Assembly: GCA_019448385.1 (NCBI GenBank)
Contig: JAGTXO010000045.1
Location: 187,501-251,500 of the forward strand
DNA length: 64,000 nucleotides
Direction of reading: 5' to 3'
Origin: Diacronema lutheri
Taxonomy: Eukaryota; Haptophyta; Pavlovophyceae; Pavlovales; Pavlovaceae
A model generated the notes under the pieces. That model was not told the origin of the DNA. It made no database searches and was given only the letters and a program-made list of their open reading frames with translations. Positions within the stretch are counted from its first letter, which is position 1. Each line of letters begins with the position of its first letter. Positions 21,671-35,500 of the stretch are shown here, piece after piece. Both the position numbers and the translations under genes were made by a program.

Positions 21671-24600
21671 GCACGCTGCCGCGCGTGCGCGCCGTCGCGC
21701 CGCCGGCGGCGCGCGCGCTCGGCGCAGCGGGCTCGTCCACGCGCGCGCGCTCGACGCCGCGCGCGCGGGGAACGCTCGGCGCGCGCGCGCCCGCGGCGTC
21801 GCGCGCGCTCGCGGCAGCACCCGCCGCGGCGCGCTTGCCCGCGGCGCCCGACACGCCGTGCGCGCGAAGCGGCGCCGACGCCAATGCCGACGCCGCGCCC
21901 GCGCCGCCGCTGCCGCTGCCCGATCCGCCCGCGCGCCGCTTCTGCTCGTCGCGCGTCTTGCGGAACTGGGCGACGAGGTCGCTGCTCACGTTGGCCTCAG
22001 GCTCCCACGTGTCGGCGCTCTCGTCGTAGCCCCGCCACCTGATCCGGAACTCGAACGTCAACTTCTTGCCCGCCTTGCGGCGCTCGTCGACGACCGCCTC
22101 GACCTCGTACGTGCGCGCCTCCTCGTCGACGCTCGCGCCCGCCGCGCTCGCGCCCGTGTCCGGCCACCCAGCGACCGTGCCGCCCAGCCTCTCGGCGGCC
22201 GCGCGCAGCTGCCGCTCGCGCTGGGCGGCCGCGGCGCCTCGCGCGACCAGCGCGGGCAGCATGCCCGCGCCGCCCGCGAGGCCGTGCGCGCCGACGCTGG
22301 CGGTCATCAGCGCGTCGAGGCACGCGAACGTTGCGAGCGCACGCGCGCCATCGTCGCCGCCGCGCGGCTGCGAGCGCACGACGGGCGATGGCTGCGGCTC
22401 CCCCTCGGCCGCGAGCAGCGGCCAGATCGCACTGGCCAGCGCGACGGCATGCGCGCCGACCGCGGCGGCCACGTCCGCGTCGAGCGGCGCAAAGTCGTAG
22501 CGCACGAGCGCGGCCGGGCGCGAGTCGTCCGTCGGCCGGTCGGCGACGAGCAGCCCGACCGGGCGCGGCGGCTCGCCGGACGGCGCGGCGACGGGCACGC
22601 AGAGGAGCACGACGAGCAGGCGCGGCGTGCCGCCGAGCAGCGCGCGCGCGGCATCCGCCCCGTCGGCTCCGCAGCGCGCGGCCGCGGCGAGCAGCTCGGC
22701 CGCGCGCGTCGGGCCCAGCGCCGTGCGCGCGTCCTTGCGCGCGCGTGCGCGCGCCGTGTACGCGGCGCAGGCGTCGTCGAGCGCCGCCGCGCTGGGCGCG
22801 GTGCCAGTCGTCGCCCACGCGCGCAGCGCGTCGCGCACCCGCGTGACGATCGCCTGGTCGACTGCCGCCTCGCCGGCAGCGTGCGCCGGCGCGCACGCCG
22901 GCGGTGCGGCGGCAGGCGCGAGCGCGGGCGCGCCGTCGGCGCCGTCAACGCCGACGGCGCCGTCGGCGCGCCGCCACGCGAGCTTCGCCTCGATCTGCTG
23001 CCGGACGGCGTGGCAGTGCCGGTCGATGCCGCGCGCGTCGTCGAGCGCGGCCAGCGCGTCCTCAGCGGCGGGACGGTCGCTCGCGTCCGCGACGGCCTGC
23101 AGGCAGAGCAGCGCGGCCGCACGCGCGTTGCACGCGCTCTGCGGCTCGGGCGCGAGCGCGAGCTCGAGCTCGAGCGGCGACGCGCCTCGCGCCGCGGCGA
23201 TCGCGTCCATCAGCACGTCCAACCGCTGCACCAGCGCCCTGTGCGCGTCGCGCGGCGCGCCCGTCGACGGCGCGCGCGAGCGCGTCGCCACGAGCCCGAG
23301 CGCGCGCGCCGGCGCGCCCGCCGGCGTGTGCAGCACGAGCAGCGCCGCGCCCGCCAAGCTCGCGTTGCGCGTGACGAGCGCGAAGATGCGCGACGCCTCG
23401 TGCGCGCCCACCGACGCCCAGATCGCAGCGCGATCGGCGTCCGTCTGCGCGTCGCACAGGTCGCGCACGTCGTCCGGCGCGAGCAGCGCGCCGCCGCCGG
23501 CGGAGCGCGCGACGATCGCCCGCGCCTCCGCCACGAAGACGGCCTGCGGCAGGTCGGCGTGGCGCGCGTCGACGATGGCGCGCGTCGCGTGCACGCCGAG
23601 CTCCACGCCGCGGTAGAAGGCGCGCGCGTTGGCCGCGCGCGCGTGCGCCGGCCGTCCGTCCGCGTTGCGCCTCGCGCGCGCCTGCTTGCTCGTGCGCGCG
23701 AGGCCGTCGCGTGGCGGTGGCGGCAGCGTAGCGAGGAAGCGCGCGGTGGGCGGCGGCGCGCGCACGCCGCGCTGCCGCCGTGCGATGGCCGCGAGCCGCC
23801 GGCCCGCCGCGCTGCCGCCCGCGCCGACGTGCTGCCAGCGGTTGAGCGCCGCCGGTGGCGGCGGCGGCGGCGGCGCGGCGGCGGGCGGCGGCGCGACGGC
23901 GGGCGGCGGCGCGGCGGCGGGCGGCGGCGCGGCGGTGGGCGGCGGCGCGGCGGCGGGCGGCAGCGGCGGCGGCGCGCCGGCGACGGCAGCACCAGTCGGC
24001 TTGTCCGCCCACGCACCCGAGACGCTGTCCCAGGCCTTGCCCGGTGGCGCGCGCCCACGCGGCCGCGGGTGGCGGGCTCGAGCGGCGGGGGGCGGGCGGC
24101 CGGCGCGCCAGTCGAAGACAGGTGCAACCGTGGCGGCAGGCGCTGAGTGCCGCGCGTCGGTCACAGAGCGCGTGGTGCGCGCGGCGACCGTCGCGCGCAT
24201 GGCGGGCGGGCGGTGAGCAGCGCCCGCCGGCGCGCCGGCGGGCGCGGCAGCCGGCGCGCCGGCGGGCGCGGCCGCCTCGAGCCCGGCGGAGGCGCCGCGC
24301 TTGCGCTTGCGCGTGCCGCCGCGCGTGCGCCTGCGCGCGCGCCCGCCGCGCGCCCGTTCGGCCTGCGCGTCGCCAGCCGCGTCGCCGGCCGCGTCGCCGC
24401 GCCGCACGTAGACGACCGCGAACGCCTCCTCGCCGGTCCCGTCGACGCCGCCGCGCGCGCGGCGCAGGACCGACCGCCACTGCAGCCGCCGCGCGCGGCC
24501 GGGCTCGCACGCAAACCAGCGCCCACCGCGCCTGACGACGGCCACAAAGTCGTCGTCGCGCCGCCCGCGCCGGCGCGTGCGCAGCAGCACGCACTGCACG

Positions 24601-27600
24601 TCGAGCCAGGCCTCGTGCCAGTCGGCCGTGCTGGGGGCGACGCGAATCGACTGCGGGAGCTCGACGCCAAAGCCGGCGAGCCGCACGATGTGCGCGACGA
24701 TGACGCTCGAAATGGCGGGGGCGCTCGACGGGTCGCCCGCTGCAGCGAGCACCGCCCCGCCCCAGTGCTCACGCGTGACGCAATCCGCGTCCTCGACGTG
24801 CACGTGCGCCACGCTCGCGCCGAGCTGGTGCAGCAACGCGCAGATGTCGGCGTCGACCGTCCTCTCCTCCTCGGCCGCCTCGGCCGTGCCGCGGGCGGCG
24901 GCGTCGCCTGCCGGCTGCCCGAGGTACGCGATCGCCCGCTCGACGGCCGCGCGCTCCGCACGCGCTGCGCTGTCGATCGCCGCATTGCCGACGGGCGCGC
25001 GCAGCGCCGCGATCGCGTCTTGCAACGCCGTCGCGTCGCCCGTCGCCGCCGTCGCCGCCACCGCCGCCGCGCTCGCGGTGCCGTGCGCGACGGCGTGCAG
25101 CGCGGCGGCGCGCGCGGCGGGGATGCGCCCGTCCAGCGCGAGCACGAGCGGCGGCCCGGCCGGCGTCTGCTGCCGCCGGTGCCGCCGGCTCGCAGCCGGG
25201 TGGTCGGCGCGCGCGCGCTCGAGCCGCGCGCGCCGCTCGACGACGCGCGCCCAGAAGGCCTGCACCCTCGGCTGCGCGAATGCAAGCCAGCCGGCGCCGC
25301 GCGTCACGACGTGCACGACGATCCGGTCCTCGTGCCTGAGGTACTGCACGTAGAGCGCTTTGCGCACGCCGAGGACGTGCATGCCGAGCTGCAGCTGATC
25401 GCGGTGCGGCTGCGGCGGCCCGTCCTCGTGCGCCTTGGCGTCCGCCTTGGTGAGCGTCTTCACCTCGACGAGGACCTGCTCGTTGTCTTCGGGGAGGATG
25501 GCGAGCCCGTCCGGCGAGAAGGCGAACGGCGCGCTCTTGTCGTGCGGGTCCGCACGCACCATCGGCAGGTTGCACACGACGGTGATGCCGTACGCGGCCG
25601 CCAGCTTGCGCAGCGCGACGGCCTCGCCGAGGATGCCCGCGGTCGTCGCCTTGGTCCGCACCTCGCGCCGCCGCCGGTGCACGTACTCGTCGGTGAGCGT
25701 CTCGTGCGCGACGCCGGCGTTGTCGTTCACGACGTCGCCAACCTTGCTGCCCGTGACCTCCTCCCATCGCTCGTCGTGCCAGCGCGGGCTGCGCTGCGCG
25801 GGCGCGCCCGCGCCGACGGCGTCGAGCACGCGGCGCAGCGCTGTGCCGTCGGGCGCAGCAGGCACGCGCGCGCGGTCCTGGGCCTCGCGAGCGTCGAGGA
25901 CGCAGCCCGTAGTGGAATCTTGGGGTAGGTCGAGCTTGCTCGCCTCGCCGTAGCGGCTCTCCAGCTGGCGCGGTGCGTCGGCAGGGCCGCCGTCCGTGCG
26001 CGCACCCGACGCGCCCGCCAGTGCACGGGGCGCAGCGTCCGAGGCGCCCGCCGCGCCCGCGCCGCCGCCAATCGCGCCAGCGCACGCGCGCGCCGCGACC
26101 TGCGGACGGCCAGCCGCAGGGACCTCGTCCGCTCGGCCGGCCGCTGCGTCGGCCGTCCGCTTGGCCACCTCGCGCACGTCTCCGAGCGCGAGCGTGGCTG
26201 GCGCCGTCGAGCTCCCGTGGCGTTTGTTCCAAAACTCGAGCAGCCCGCCAAGGAAGGGCGTGCCCGTCGGGCGGTCCTCGGGCACCTCCGCCAGGATCGC
26301 GTCGACGCGCAGCGCGGCCGCCACATCGCAAAACGCGCGCGCGGCGCGCGCCATCCGCTCGGCGCGCGCGCCGCCGTCGTCCGCCGCGCGGCGGATGGCG
26401 TGGCTCACGTGCGCGACGCGGAGCGAGACGACGGCGTGCGCCGGCGCGTCGGCGCCCGTGCCGAGCGTGTGCCGCCGGATGGCCAGCTGCCCATCGCCCA
26501 TGCGCGGCGGGAGCGACGCGCACGCCGCGACGGTCGTCTTGCCGGCCGCGCTGTCGCACAGCCAGCTCGCCTCGCCGCCGCCCGCAAACTCAAAGGTCGC
26601 GAAGCCCTCGCGGCCGAAAAGCGCGACGAAGTGGTCGAGCACCGCCTTGTTGATCGCGCGCGCCGCCGGCCGCGTCGATGCGCCGCGGGCAGCGCCACCC
26701 GCCGCGCCGCGCGCATCGCTGCACGTCGCAGGGCAGGTGCAGCCGGACGCGCGCACGCCGTCCGACCGCGTCCGCGGCAGCTCGAGCTCGCGCACCTTGG
26801 GGCAGAACCAGAGCGGGTTGGACGCCTCGAGGCACAGCACGACGAGCCGCCCGTCCGTGCCGGCCAGCGCGCGCGCGTCGCGCAGCAGCTCGACGGCGAG
26901 CTCGGACGTCGCCGCGTGCACCGCCGGCTCGCCCGTCGCGCGGTCGGGCGGGAAGAGGCCGCCGCCGACGAGCGGGCTGGGGCAGCGGCCGAGCATCACG
27001 AGCAGCGGCGGCGGCGGCGTCTGCGGCGCCTGCTGCCCGACCGCAGCCGCCGTCAGCCCGGCCAGGTCGGAGCTCGTGCGGAGGGCCTTGAGCGCGACGC
27101 GCGAGCCGGTGCCCGCCTGCTCGGAAAACGTGGCGAGCATGGCGCACGTGCTCGCCCTCGCGCCGCACTGCCAGCTGACGCGCGCGAGGAGGCCTTCCAG
27201 CGTGTCGTTTTCGCGCGGCCGCGTGACCGCGTCGAGCGCCGCCGAGTCGAGCTGGAGGCTGCCGGGCGTGACGCACAGCACCGCCTCGTGGTAGGCGCGC
27301 AGCAGCTCCCTCGGCAGCTGCTCGGCGGGCGTCGCCGCCTGCCCGCCCACCCACCGTGCACCGTGGCCGCCGTCGCCCGCGCCCGCGAGCCGCACCGCCG
27401 GCCCGCCCGTGATCGCCGAGGTCGGTGGCGTGCCGAGCGCGTCGACGAGCGCGCGCACGGGCGCGACACGCCTGCGCGCAGCGTCCGCGCCGACGGCGAG
27501 CGCGGCGATCCGAGCGCCCTCCCATGCGCGCTCCCTCGCGTCGTCCCGCGCGGCCGCCGGCGCGGCGCCCGGCCGCGCGCCGGGCGGCACCGCGCACGCC

Positions 27601-29490
27601 GCCGCGACGACCTCCGCGCGCGCGCCGGCGGCGTCGGGCGCGTGCAGCTGCGCGAGCGCGCCAGAGAGCGCGGCGGCCGAGCGGTAGCGGCCGTGCGCCG
27701 CGACGAGCGCGTAGAGCACGCGCAGCGCGGCCACGCCCGCCTGGTCGGGCGCGTCGTCAGCGATGCGCTCGACCTCCCACGTGCGCGTGGGCGGCGGGCT
27801 GCCGTCGGCCGGGTCCGGACGCAGCGCCCACGCGCGCTCGACGATCGCGTTGAACACGCCGTGCGCGGCGCCCTCGTCAAACTCGGCGGCGCCCGCCGCG
27901 TGCGCGCACCACCCGTGCACGCGCGACGTGGGCGCGTCCACGGCGCGCTGCACGACGAGCACCGCCGGCCGGTCGACGCAGCCGAGGCTCACCGCCGCGT
28001 GCTTGCCCTCGAGCAGCGCCGCCGCCGCAGCCTCGACCAAGGCGTCACCAGGCGCGTCGCCGACGACGACGGCACAGCCGTCGCCGTACTCGGCCTGCAT
28101 CGCGGCGACGCACGACGCGACAAAGTCGCCGCCCGCGGCCGCCGCGTGTCGCGCCGCCAGCATCCGGCGCGCGATGGCAAGCCAGACGTACTCGGCCGGC
28201 GCGCGCGCGGCGCGCGCGCGAGGCGCGCCGGCCGCGCCGCGTGCGCCAGCGCGTGCGCCTCCAGCGGCCGCAACGGCCGAGGCGGCTGGAGCGGCGGTGA
28301 GCGTGCGCCGCGCGCGCTTCGCCGGCCGCGTGATGGGCGATGCACCCGCCGTCGCCCCGCCCGCAGCAGCCGGTGCGGCCGCCACAGCGCCCGCCGCAAC
28401 GCCACTCGTCACGACGCCCGTGGCGGGCGGCGCGGCGGCGGACGCGGCCGCCTCGACGGGCGTCGCGCAACTACCGCCAGCGGTCGCGGACGCGCCCGGC
28501 GACGCGTCGGCGAGGAGGTGGCGCAGCACGCCGCGCGCGAGCGCGACTCGCACGGCGAGCGTCAGCGCGCGCAGGCGGTCGGAAGGCGAGGCGTCGCGCT
28601 CGGCGTCGGCGGACGTGGCGGCAGCAGGCGAGGCGGCGGGCGGCGCGGCGGCGGGCTGGGCGGCCGCCGGCGCAACCTCGTCGGCCTTGGCCAGCCAGAC
28701 GAGCCCGGCGACTGCGAGCACGACGCTGTACGCGCCGACATCGTCACCCGCAACGCGCGCCAGCCGGGCGTGGGCGTCGGCCTCGGACACGGCGACGTGG
28801 AAGAGCACGTCGTCGCGGGCAGCTTGCTCGGCAAACTGACGCAGCTGCTTGGCCATCGTCACGCCGGCGACGCACGCCTCGCCCGCCTCTGCCTCGACCT
28901 GCTCGTCCTGGCCGATGGCGGACGCGCCGGCCTCGGCGCCAGCGTCGAGTGTCCGGCGGCGCTCGAGGGCGAAGCCACGCACACAGACGCTCTGGAGGCC
29001 GCCGAGCGCGCCCGCCTTCTCGTGCAGCGCGCACGACAGCTCGACCACCGAGTCCACGCGCCTCGCGGCGGCGCCCCCCCGCTCGCCGCGCGTGGCCGCG
29101 CGCACGACGAACACCGTGAATTGCGCGCGCTTCGCCGCGCGCGCCGACGCGCACGCGTGCTTCAGGAGCCGGCAAAGCGCGGGCCTTTGCGCCGCTGCGC
29201 CCCGCGTGCACAGCAGCAGTTGGCCGCGCTCGTCGCCCAGCTCCTGCTCGATGGCGGCCTCGAGCGCGTCGTCCGTCAAATCGCCGTGCTCCGTCGAGGC
29301 GAGCGCGCGCGCAGCCGCGAGCGCCAGCTCGCCTGCGCCCGCGCGCCGCCGGCGGCGCGCACCGGCGGGCGCGTGCGGCGCCGACGCGTGTGACGACGCC
29401 GCCGCGTCCGCGCGCGCACACGCGGCGCGCAACGCCTCACGCGCCGAGGCGGCCGCGCGCGCCCTGGGCGCGAGCTTCAAGAACGTGCGC

Positions 29491-29583
<93 letters not shown>

Positions 29584-32500
29584 TCGCCCTCGTCGCCGGC
29601 CGGCGGCGGCGGTGGCGGCGGTGGCGGCGCGGCCACGGCGGCGGCAGCAGCGGCGGCGGCGGCGGTGGCGGCGGCGGCGGCGCCCAGCGCGGGCGGCGGC
29701 GGCGTGGCGGCGGCGGTGGCGGCGGCGGTGACGCCAGCGGCGGCCTTGGCGCCGCGCGTCTGCGGCGGCGTTTCGGCGCGATCGGGGCTGCCCCCGCCAC
29801 GCACCGCGCTCGTGACCGCGCAGACGCCGCCCGGCGCACGATCGCTGGCCGCGCCGGTCAGCGCGACGCGGAGGCGCTCGCCGACAGCGTACATGTCCGC
29901 CACGCTGAACGTGCGCGGCGCGGACGAGCAGCCCGCCGCGGCGAGCGCGTCGTTGAGCGCGCCCACTATCGCGAGGCCGCACGTCGCGCCACGCTGCGCC
30001 GCCTCGTTGAGCAGCAGCGCGCGGCGCACGCGCGAAATGTCGAGACCCGCCGCGTGCAGCGTGGCAGTTATCGCCTTGGCGAGCATGAGCGCCTGCCTGC
30101 AGGGCGACGCGAGCGTGTCGACGAGCACCGCGTCGTAGCGATGCTCGCCCGCGCGCGCGACGCGCACAAGGCGCAACGCGGTGAAATGGCCGGAGGCGAG
30201 CTGCGCGCCGTCGTCACCGCCCGCGCCGCCGCGCTCGTCCGACGGGCTCCACACGCCGATGACAGCCTGCGTTGTCGCCTCGCTGCGCAGGCGGTGCAGC
30301 AGCGCGGCGCGCTCGGCGCCGTCCTGGAACACCGCGGGTTGCGCGGCGAGCGGCACGTGGCAGACATGCCCGCCGCCGGCCTGCCCGTGCACGCGCAGCA
30401 CGACCTCGCAGCACGCGTCGACGGTTGAGGCGAGCATGTCGCCGCTGGCGATGCGCTCCACCTCTGCCTGCGGGAGGCCGGCGCTCGCGGCGGCGGAGGC
30501 CAGCCGGCGCGCAGCCGCGTCGCCCGCCCACGCCAGCAGCGCCGAGTTGGCGGGTTGGAGGGGAAGCTCAAGGGCGGCTGGTTCGGTGGCGGTAGCCTCG
30601 TTGGCAACGGGCACGTTGGCGGTGCGCACGTTGGCGGCGGGCGCGGCGGCGATGGCTGGTGGGGCGGAAGACACGCCCGCGGCGGCAGGCGCGGACGCGA
30701 CAGCGGCAGCGACTAGTGGGGCGGGGAAAACGCCGTCGGTGGCTGGCGCGGAGGCGAGTGCAGGAGCAACTAGTGGGGCGGGAAAATCGGCGGCAGGCGC
30801 GAAGGCGGATGCAGCAGCGGCTAGTGCGGCGGGGAAAACACCGTCGGCGGCAGGCGCGAAGGCGGATGCAGGAGCGCCCAGCGGGGCGCAGAAAACACCG
30901 TCGGCGGCAGGCGCGAAGGCGACAGCAGCAGTGGCCAGTGGAGCGGAGGCGCAGGGCCACGCGCGCGCCAGCCGTGCAAGCCCAAGCCGCGCGCGAGCGA
31001 CGCACGCGCCGATGGCCGAGGCGGCGGCGCAGGCCACGACGTGGCCTGGCACCGGTGTGGCCAGCCGCTCGCGGGTGTGCACGTCGAGCCGCGCCCCACG
31101 CCAAGAGCGGCGGCGCGCTGAACGGAGGCGCGCGACCCCGATCGATCCGCCCGCGCACGCGCGCGCCGGCTCAGTGTGGCCAACGCGCGCCGCTATGCAA
31201 GGCGCGCGCGCGATAACGGCGGCTGTCGGCCGTGGCGTGCGCGTGGCGGCGCCGCGGCGACGGGCGCGGCACACGAGCCGCTCGGGCGCGCCGCCGCCGC
31301 GCGGCACGATGTCGAGCAGCACGGTCACGCCGCGCGCGCGCGCGACCGCCGTGCACGCGAGCCGCACGGGCAGCGGCGGCCCGTCCGGGCGCGCGAGCGC
31401 CGCCACCTCGGCGTCGGTGAGGCTGTGCAGCTCGCGGCGCGCGCGCGCGAACGCGGCGATGTCCGCGCGCAGCTCCGCGTCCGTGCCGAGCGCGGCACGC
31501 GCGTGCACGGGGAGCGACGCGCGCAGCGCGTGGAGCACGCCGCCGCGCGCGCCGCGCGGCGCCGGCGCGCGATCGCGCTCAGCGCGCGCGGCGCGCGTGA
31601 GCTCGCGCACCGCGCGCGCGAGATTGCGCCGCGCGGCCGCGACGGGAGGGCTAGGTGCGCGCGCGCGCCGGTTGTAGCGCGGCCGCGCCGAGTCGAGGGG
31701 CGGCGGACGCGGTGCGTACGCCGCGGCGCGGCCCGCGCGCCAAAAGGCCGGCGGCGGGCGCAGCTCCGTCGCGTCGACCGCGGCCGCGAGCGCGCCGAGC
31801 GCGGCGTCGCTGTCGCCCGCCGCGTCGGCCGCGTCGACGAGCACGAAGAGCGCGCCGAGCGCGCGCGACGCGGCCGCCTGCGCGGCGGTGGGGCGGGCGC
31901 AGGCAGCGACGCATGCGGCCGCCATGCCGCGCGCCGCGGCGAACGCCGGTGACGTGACGGCCGCGCCGATGGCAACGGCGGCGGCGGCGACGGTCGAGGC
32001 GGCAGCGCCGGCGATGGAGGTGGCAGCGGCGGCGGCGCTTGCCATCGCGCGGCGCGCGAGACGCGAGGCGCCACCGACCGCCGCCGCCGCAGCGCGCGCT
32101 GCGCGCGCGCCGGTGGCGCGCATCGTCGCCGCGCCAGGCGCCGCCGCGCCGACGCCGCCGGCGCCCGCGCCGTCGCCGCTCTCGGCCGTGCAGGGCTCCG
32201 ATGGCGAACCCGGCGTGCGCTGGCGCGTGATGCGCGCGCCGAGGCGCGCGCTCCGCGCCGCGCGGCCGGCGACGTCGAGGAAGCGCCGTGCGCGCGCCGC
32301 GCGTAGGCCACGCGCGCGCGGCGGCGCACCGACAGGCGCCGAGCGCCGCGGCGCGCACGCCGGCGCGTCGCTGTCGGGTTGCGCAGCGCGCGCGCGGGAA
32401 CTCGGCGCGGCGTGTGCGGGCGGCGGGCGCGCGCCCGCGCGGCGCAGAGGCGCGAGGCGCCGGCCGCAGACGAGGCGTGTGCGCAACCAGGACGGCGAGG

Positions 32501-35500
32501 GCCGCAGGGCGCCGTCGACGTCGCGCATCGGCGGGCCGCGAGCCCGCCGCGCAGCCGTGCGGCGCGCGCGAGGCGCTCGGCGGCGCGCGCGCCGCACGGC
32601 GCGCGCGGCGGCGCGCACGCCAGCGACGGCTGCGGCCACGCCGCGCGCCAACACGGCCGCGGCGTGCGCCATCGCACCGAGCACGGCGCGTGGCGCGCCG
32701 AGCAAGCGCAGCAAGCGCGACGCCGTCGCGCGCGCCGGCGCACCGTGTGCAGGGGCCTCGCCAGCGCCAGCACCGACGCCGCCATCGCCGCAGCCGCAGG
32801 TGGCGTCGCCGCCGCCGCAGGCGTCGCGACGGACGCCGCCGCCGCCGAAACAATCGCCGCACACGTCGCCGCCGACGTTGCCACCCCAGCCGCCGTTGCG
32901 TGCGCAGGTGGCTGCGGCGCGTGCGTGCGGGAGGCGTGCCGTGCGGCGCGCATCACACGGGCTGCGCGACGCGAGCGACGCCGCCGGGGTCCCCGCTGCG
33001 CCAGGCGCGCCGTGCGCGCCAGCCTCGCCGGCCTCGCCGGCGCGCGGTCGCGCGCTCGCCTCGACGTGGCCGCCTCCGCCGCCATCGCCGCCGTCGAACC
33101 GGGCGGCGGAGGGCTGCCGCTCGAACCGCTCGTCGGCGTCGGCCGCCACCGCCGCCTCGCGCTCCGCCGCCGCGGCGGCCGCCGTACGCGCGTGGCGGAG
33201 CGCGCGGCCGCCGTCCGCTGCGCGGCGTGGCGGCGCGGGCGCCGCCTTCGGCGCGCGCGGCCCCTCGGCGCGCTCGCGGAGCACGGCGAGCGGCGTGCCC
33301 GTGGCGACGCTCGTGCAGACGCGCCGCAAGGCGGCGCTTACGCACGCGTGGACGACGCGCGCCGTCCGCTTGTCGGCGGCGCGCGCGGCGCGGCGCGCGG
33401 CCTTGGCGGCGGCCTTTTTGGCGCGCCTCTGCTCCGCCTGCTCCGACAGCGCGCGCGCCTGGCGCTCGGCTGCGAGCGCGTCCTCGGGCGAAACGGTCGG
33501 CCTCGGCGGCCGCGCGCGCGCGCTGCGACGCTGCGCGCTGCGGCGGTCGGACGGCGGCTGCCGCGGCGGCGAGGATGGCGAGCGCGAGCTCGGCGTGGGC
33601 GACCAATCGCCGCTGACGGTTGCGAGCGGCGCAAACGGGTTGTCGTCCCCGCGCCCCGCGGCGTGCGACAAAGCACGCGGCGTCGGGCGCCGGCCGACCG
33701 CTGGCGGGCCCCACTCGGACGGCGGCTCCGAGGGCGAGCGCGCCGTCGGCGCCGCGCGTTGCGCGGCCGGCGGCGCCTCCCGGTCCAGCGCCGCCTGCTC
33801 TCTCGCCGCGGCCTGCTCGTCACCCTCCGGCACGCCACGCGGCGCGAGCACCGCGGTGGCGCAGCGCGTCGCGTTGAGCAACGCCGCCTCCATCTGCCGC
33901 ACGCTGGCCTTGGCGCACGCCACACCCTGTCTCGCCCGGCGCAGCGCCTCGTGCGCGCGGCGCACATCCGCGTCGGCATCTTCGCGCATGCCAAAGTGCG
34001 CCTGTTGCAGCCGCAGGTCCGCAGGGCGCCCCTGCGCGCGAGGGGCACGGGCGCGGCGGCGCGCGGGTGACGGAGCTGGCGCGCCGTTCTGCGCTGCGCG
34101 CACGCCAATCGACGGGCGCGCGCGCGGCGGGGCGCGCGCGCGCGCGCGCGCGCGCGCTGCCTACCCAGCCGCCGGCCGGCTCGCGCGAGCGCGCCAGCTG
34201 CTCCGCCGCCTCGGCGTCGAGCACGCGCTGCTGCGCCTCCTCCTCGCCCAGTGCAGCGAGGTGCAGCCGGCGGGCTGCCTTGCGGCAGTTGCCCTCCGCC
34301 TTGCCCACGGCCTTGCGCGCCGCGTCGACGGGGTCGTCGTTGGCTCTGGCGCGCCTGCGCTTGCCCTTGTCGGCGGGCGGCGGCTCGGCGCGCTGCGGCG
34401 CGCCGAGCGCGTCGTCGGCTCCGCGCGCGGCCGCCCGCGGGCGGCGGGCCCCAAAGAGCGCACCGGTCGCCGTGCGCGCCGCGCAAGCAACGACCAGCGC
34501 TGACACGCCGGCGAAGACCGCACCGCCCAGCGCCACGGTTGCCACGATGCGCAGCGTCCCGTGCGCAGGCCGCGCTGCCTCCGCCGCCGCTTTGGCGGCC
34601 TCGCGCGCGCGCGCATCGGCGGCTCTCATCTCGTGCAGCAGCCCGGCCGCGCCGCTCGCGCCGTCGCGGCCGCGCGCGAGCTCGCACAGCACCGCCGCCG
34701 CGCGCCGCGTGGGCTCGCGCGCGAGCAGCTGCGCGCCGCCGTCGGGGCGCAGCTTCTCAACGAACTCGGCAAACGTCGCGTCGCGCCAGAGGGACATGCG
34801 GAAGGCCCTGTGCACCGCCCCCTCTTGCTCGCGCATCCGCCGTGCCGCCCGCCTGCCGTCGCGCGCGTGCGCGTGCGCGGCCGCGTCGAATCCCGCGACG
34901 CCGCGCTGCGCGTCGCGCGCGTCCGACGACGGCGCCGCCGCGCTGCCCGCCAAGGGCGCCGCAGCGGCGACGCGCGCGTGCGGAGCGACGGGATCGCCGG
35001 CGGCCGGCGGCTCGGCGCGCTGCGGCGTGCCGTATGCTCCGCGCGCGGCCGTCCCGGGGGAGATGGCCGCGATGGCGCCGCCAGCCGCGCCGTGCGCCAG
35101 CCACGCGCATAGGCTGCCGACGAGCTCGCCGAAACCCCCGACGGTCGCCGCGGCGGCGAGTGCGCCGGGCTTGCCGGCCGACAGCGGCTCGCGAGCGTCG
35201 TCGTCGCAGCCGCCGGCACCCGTCTTGGCGAGTGCGTCGCGCTCGCCCTCGACGCCCGCCACGACCGCCGCCCCTCCGTCGTCCGCCGCGCCGGCCGCGC
35301 GCGCGGCCGGGCGCAGAGGAGGCGTGCCGGTGCAGCCGTCGCCGCTCATCTTCGCCGTTTCCTCCACCTTGATCGCTTCGTCGCCACCTGCGCCATCTCC
35401 GACGCCGGGGCCCTTGGTCACGCTTGCCGCCATGCGCGCCGTGCCCGCCGGCCAGCCCGCCGACTGCTCGAGCGCGGCGGCGAGCGGCGCGACGCGCGCC

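Noticed and set aside
18789-24146. Plus-strand open frames of 600-1,100 codons opposite the polyprotein
   Set aside because: Their text is Arg/His/Ala-rich without domains, while the opposite frame carries Fanzor, chromodomain and YqaJ motifs.
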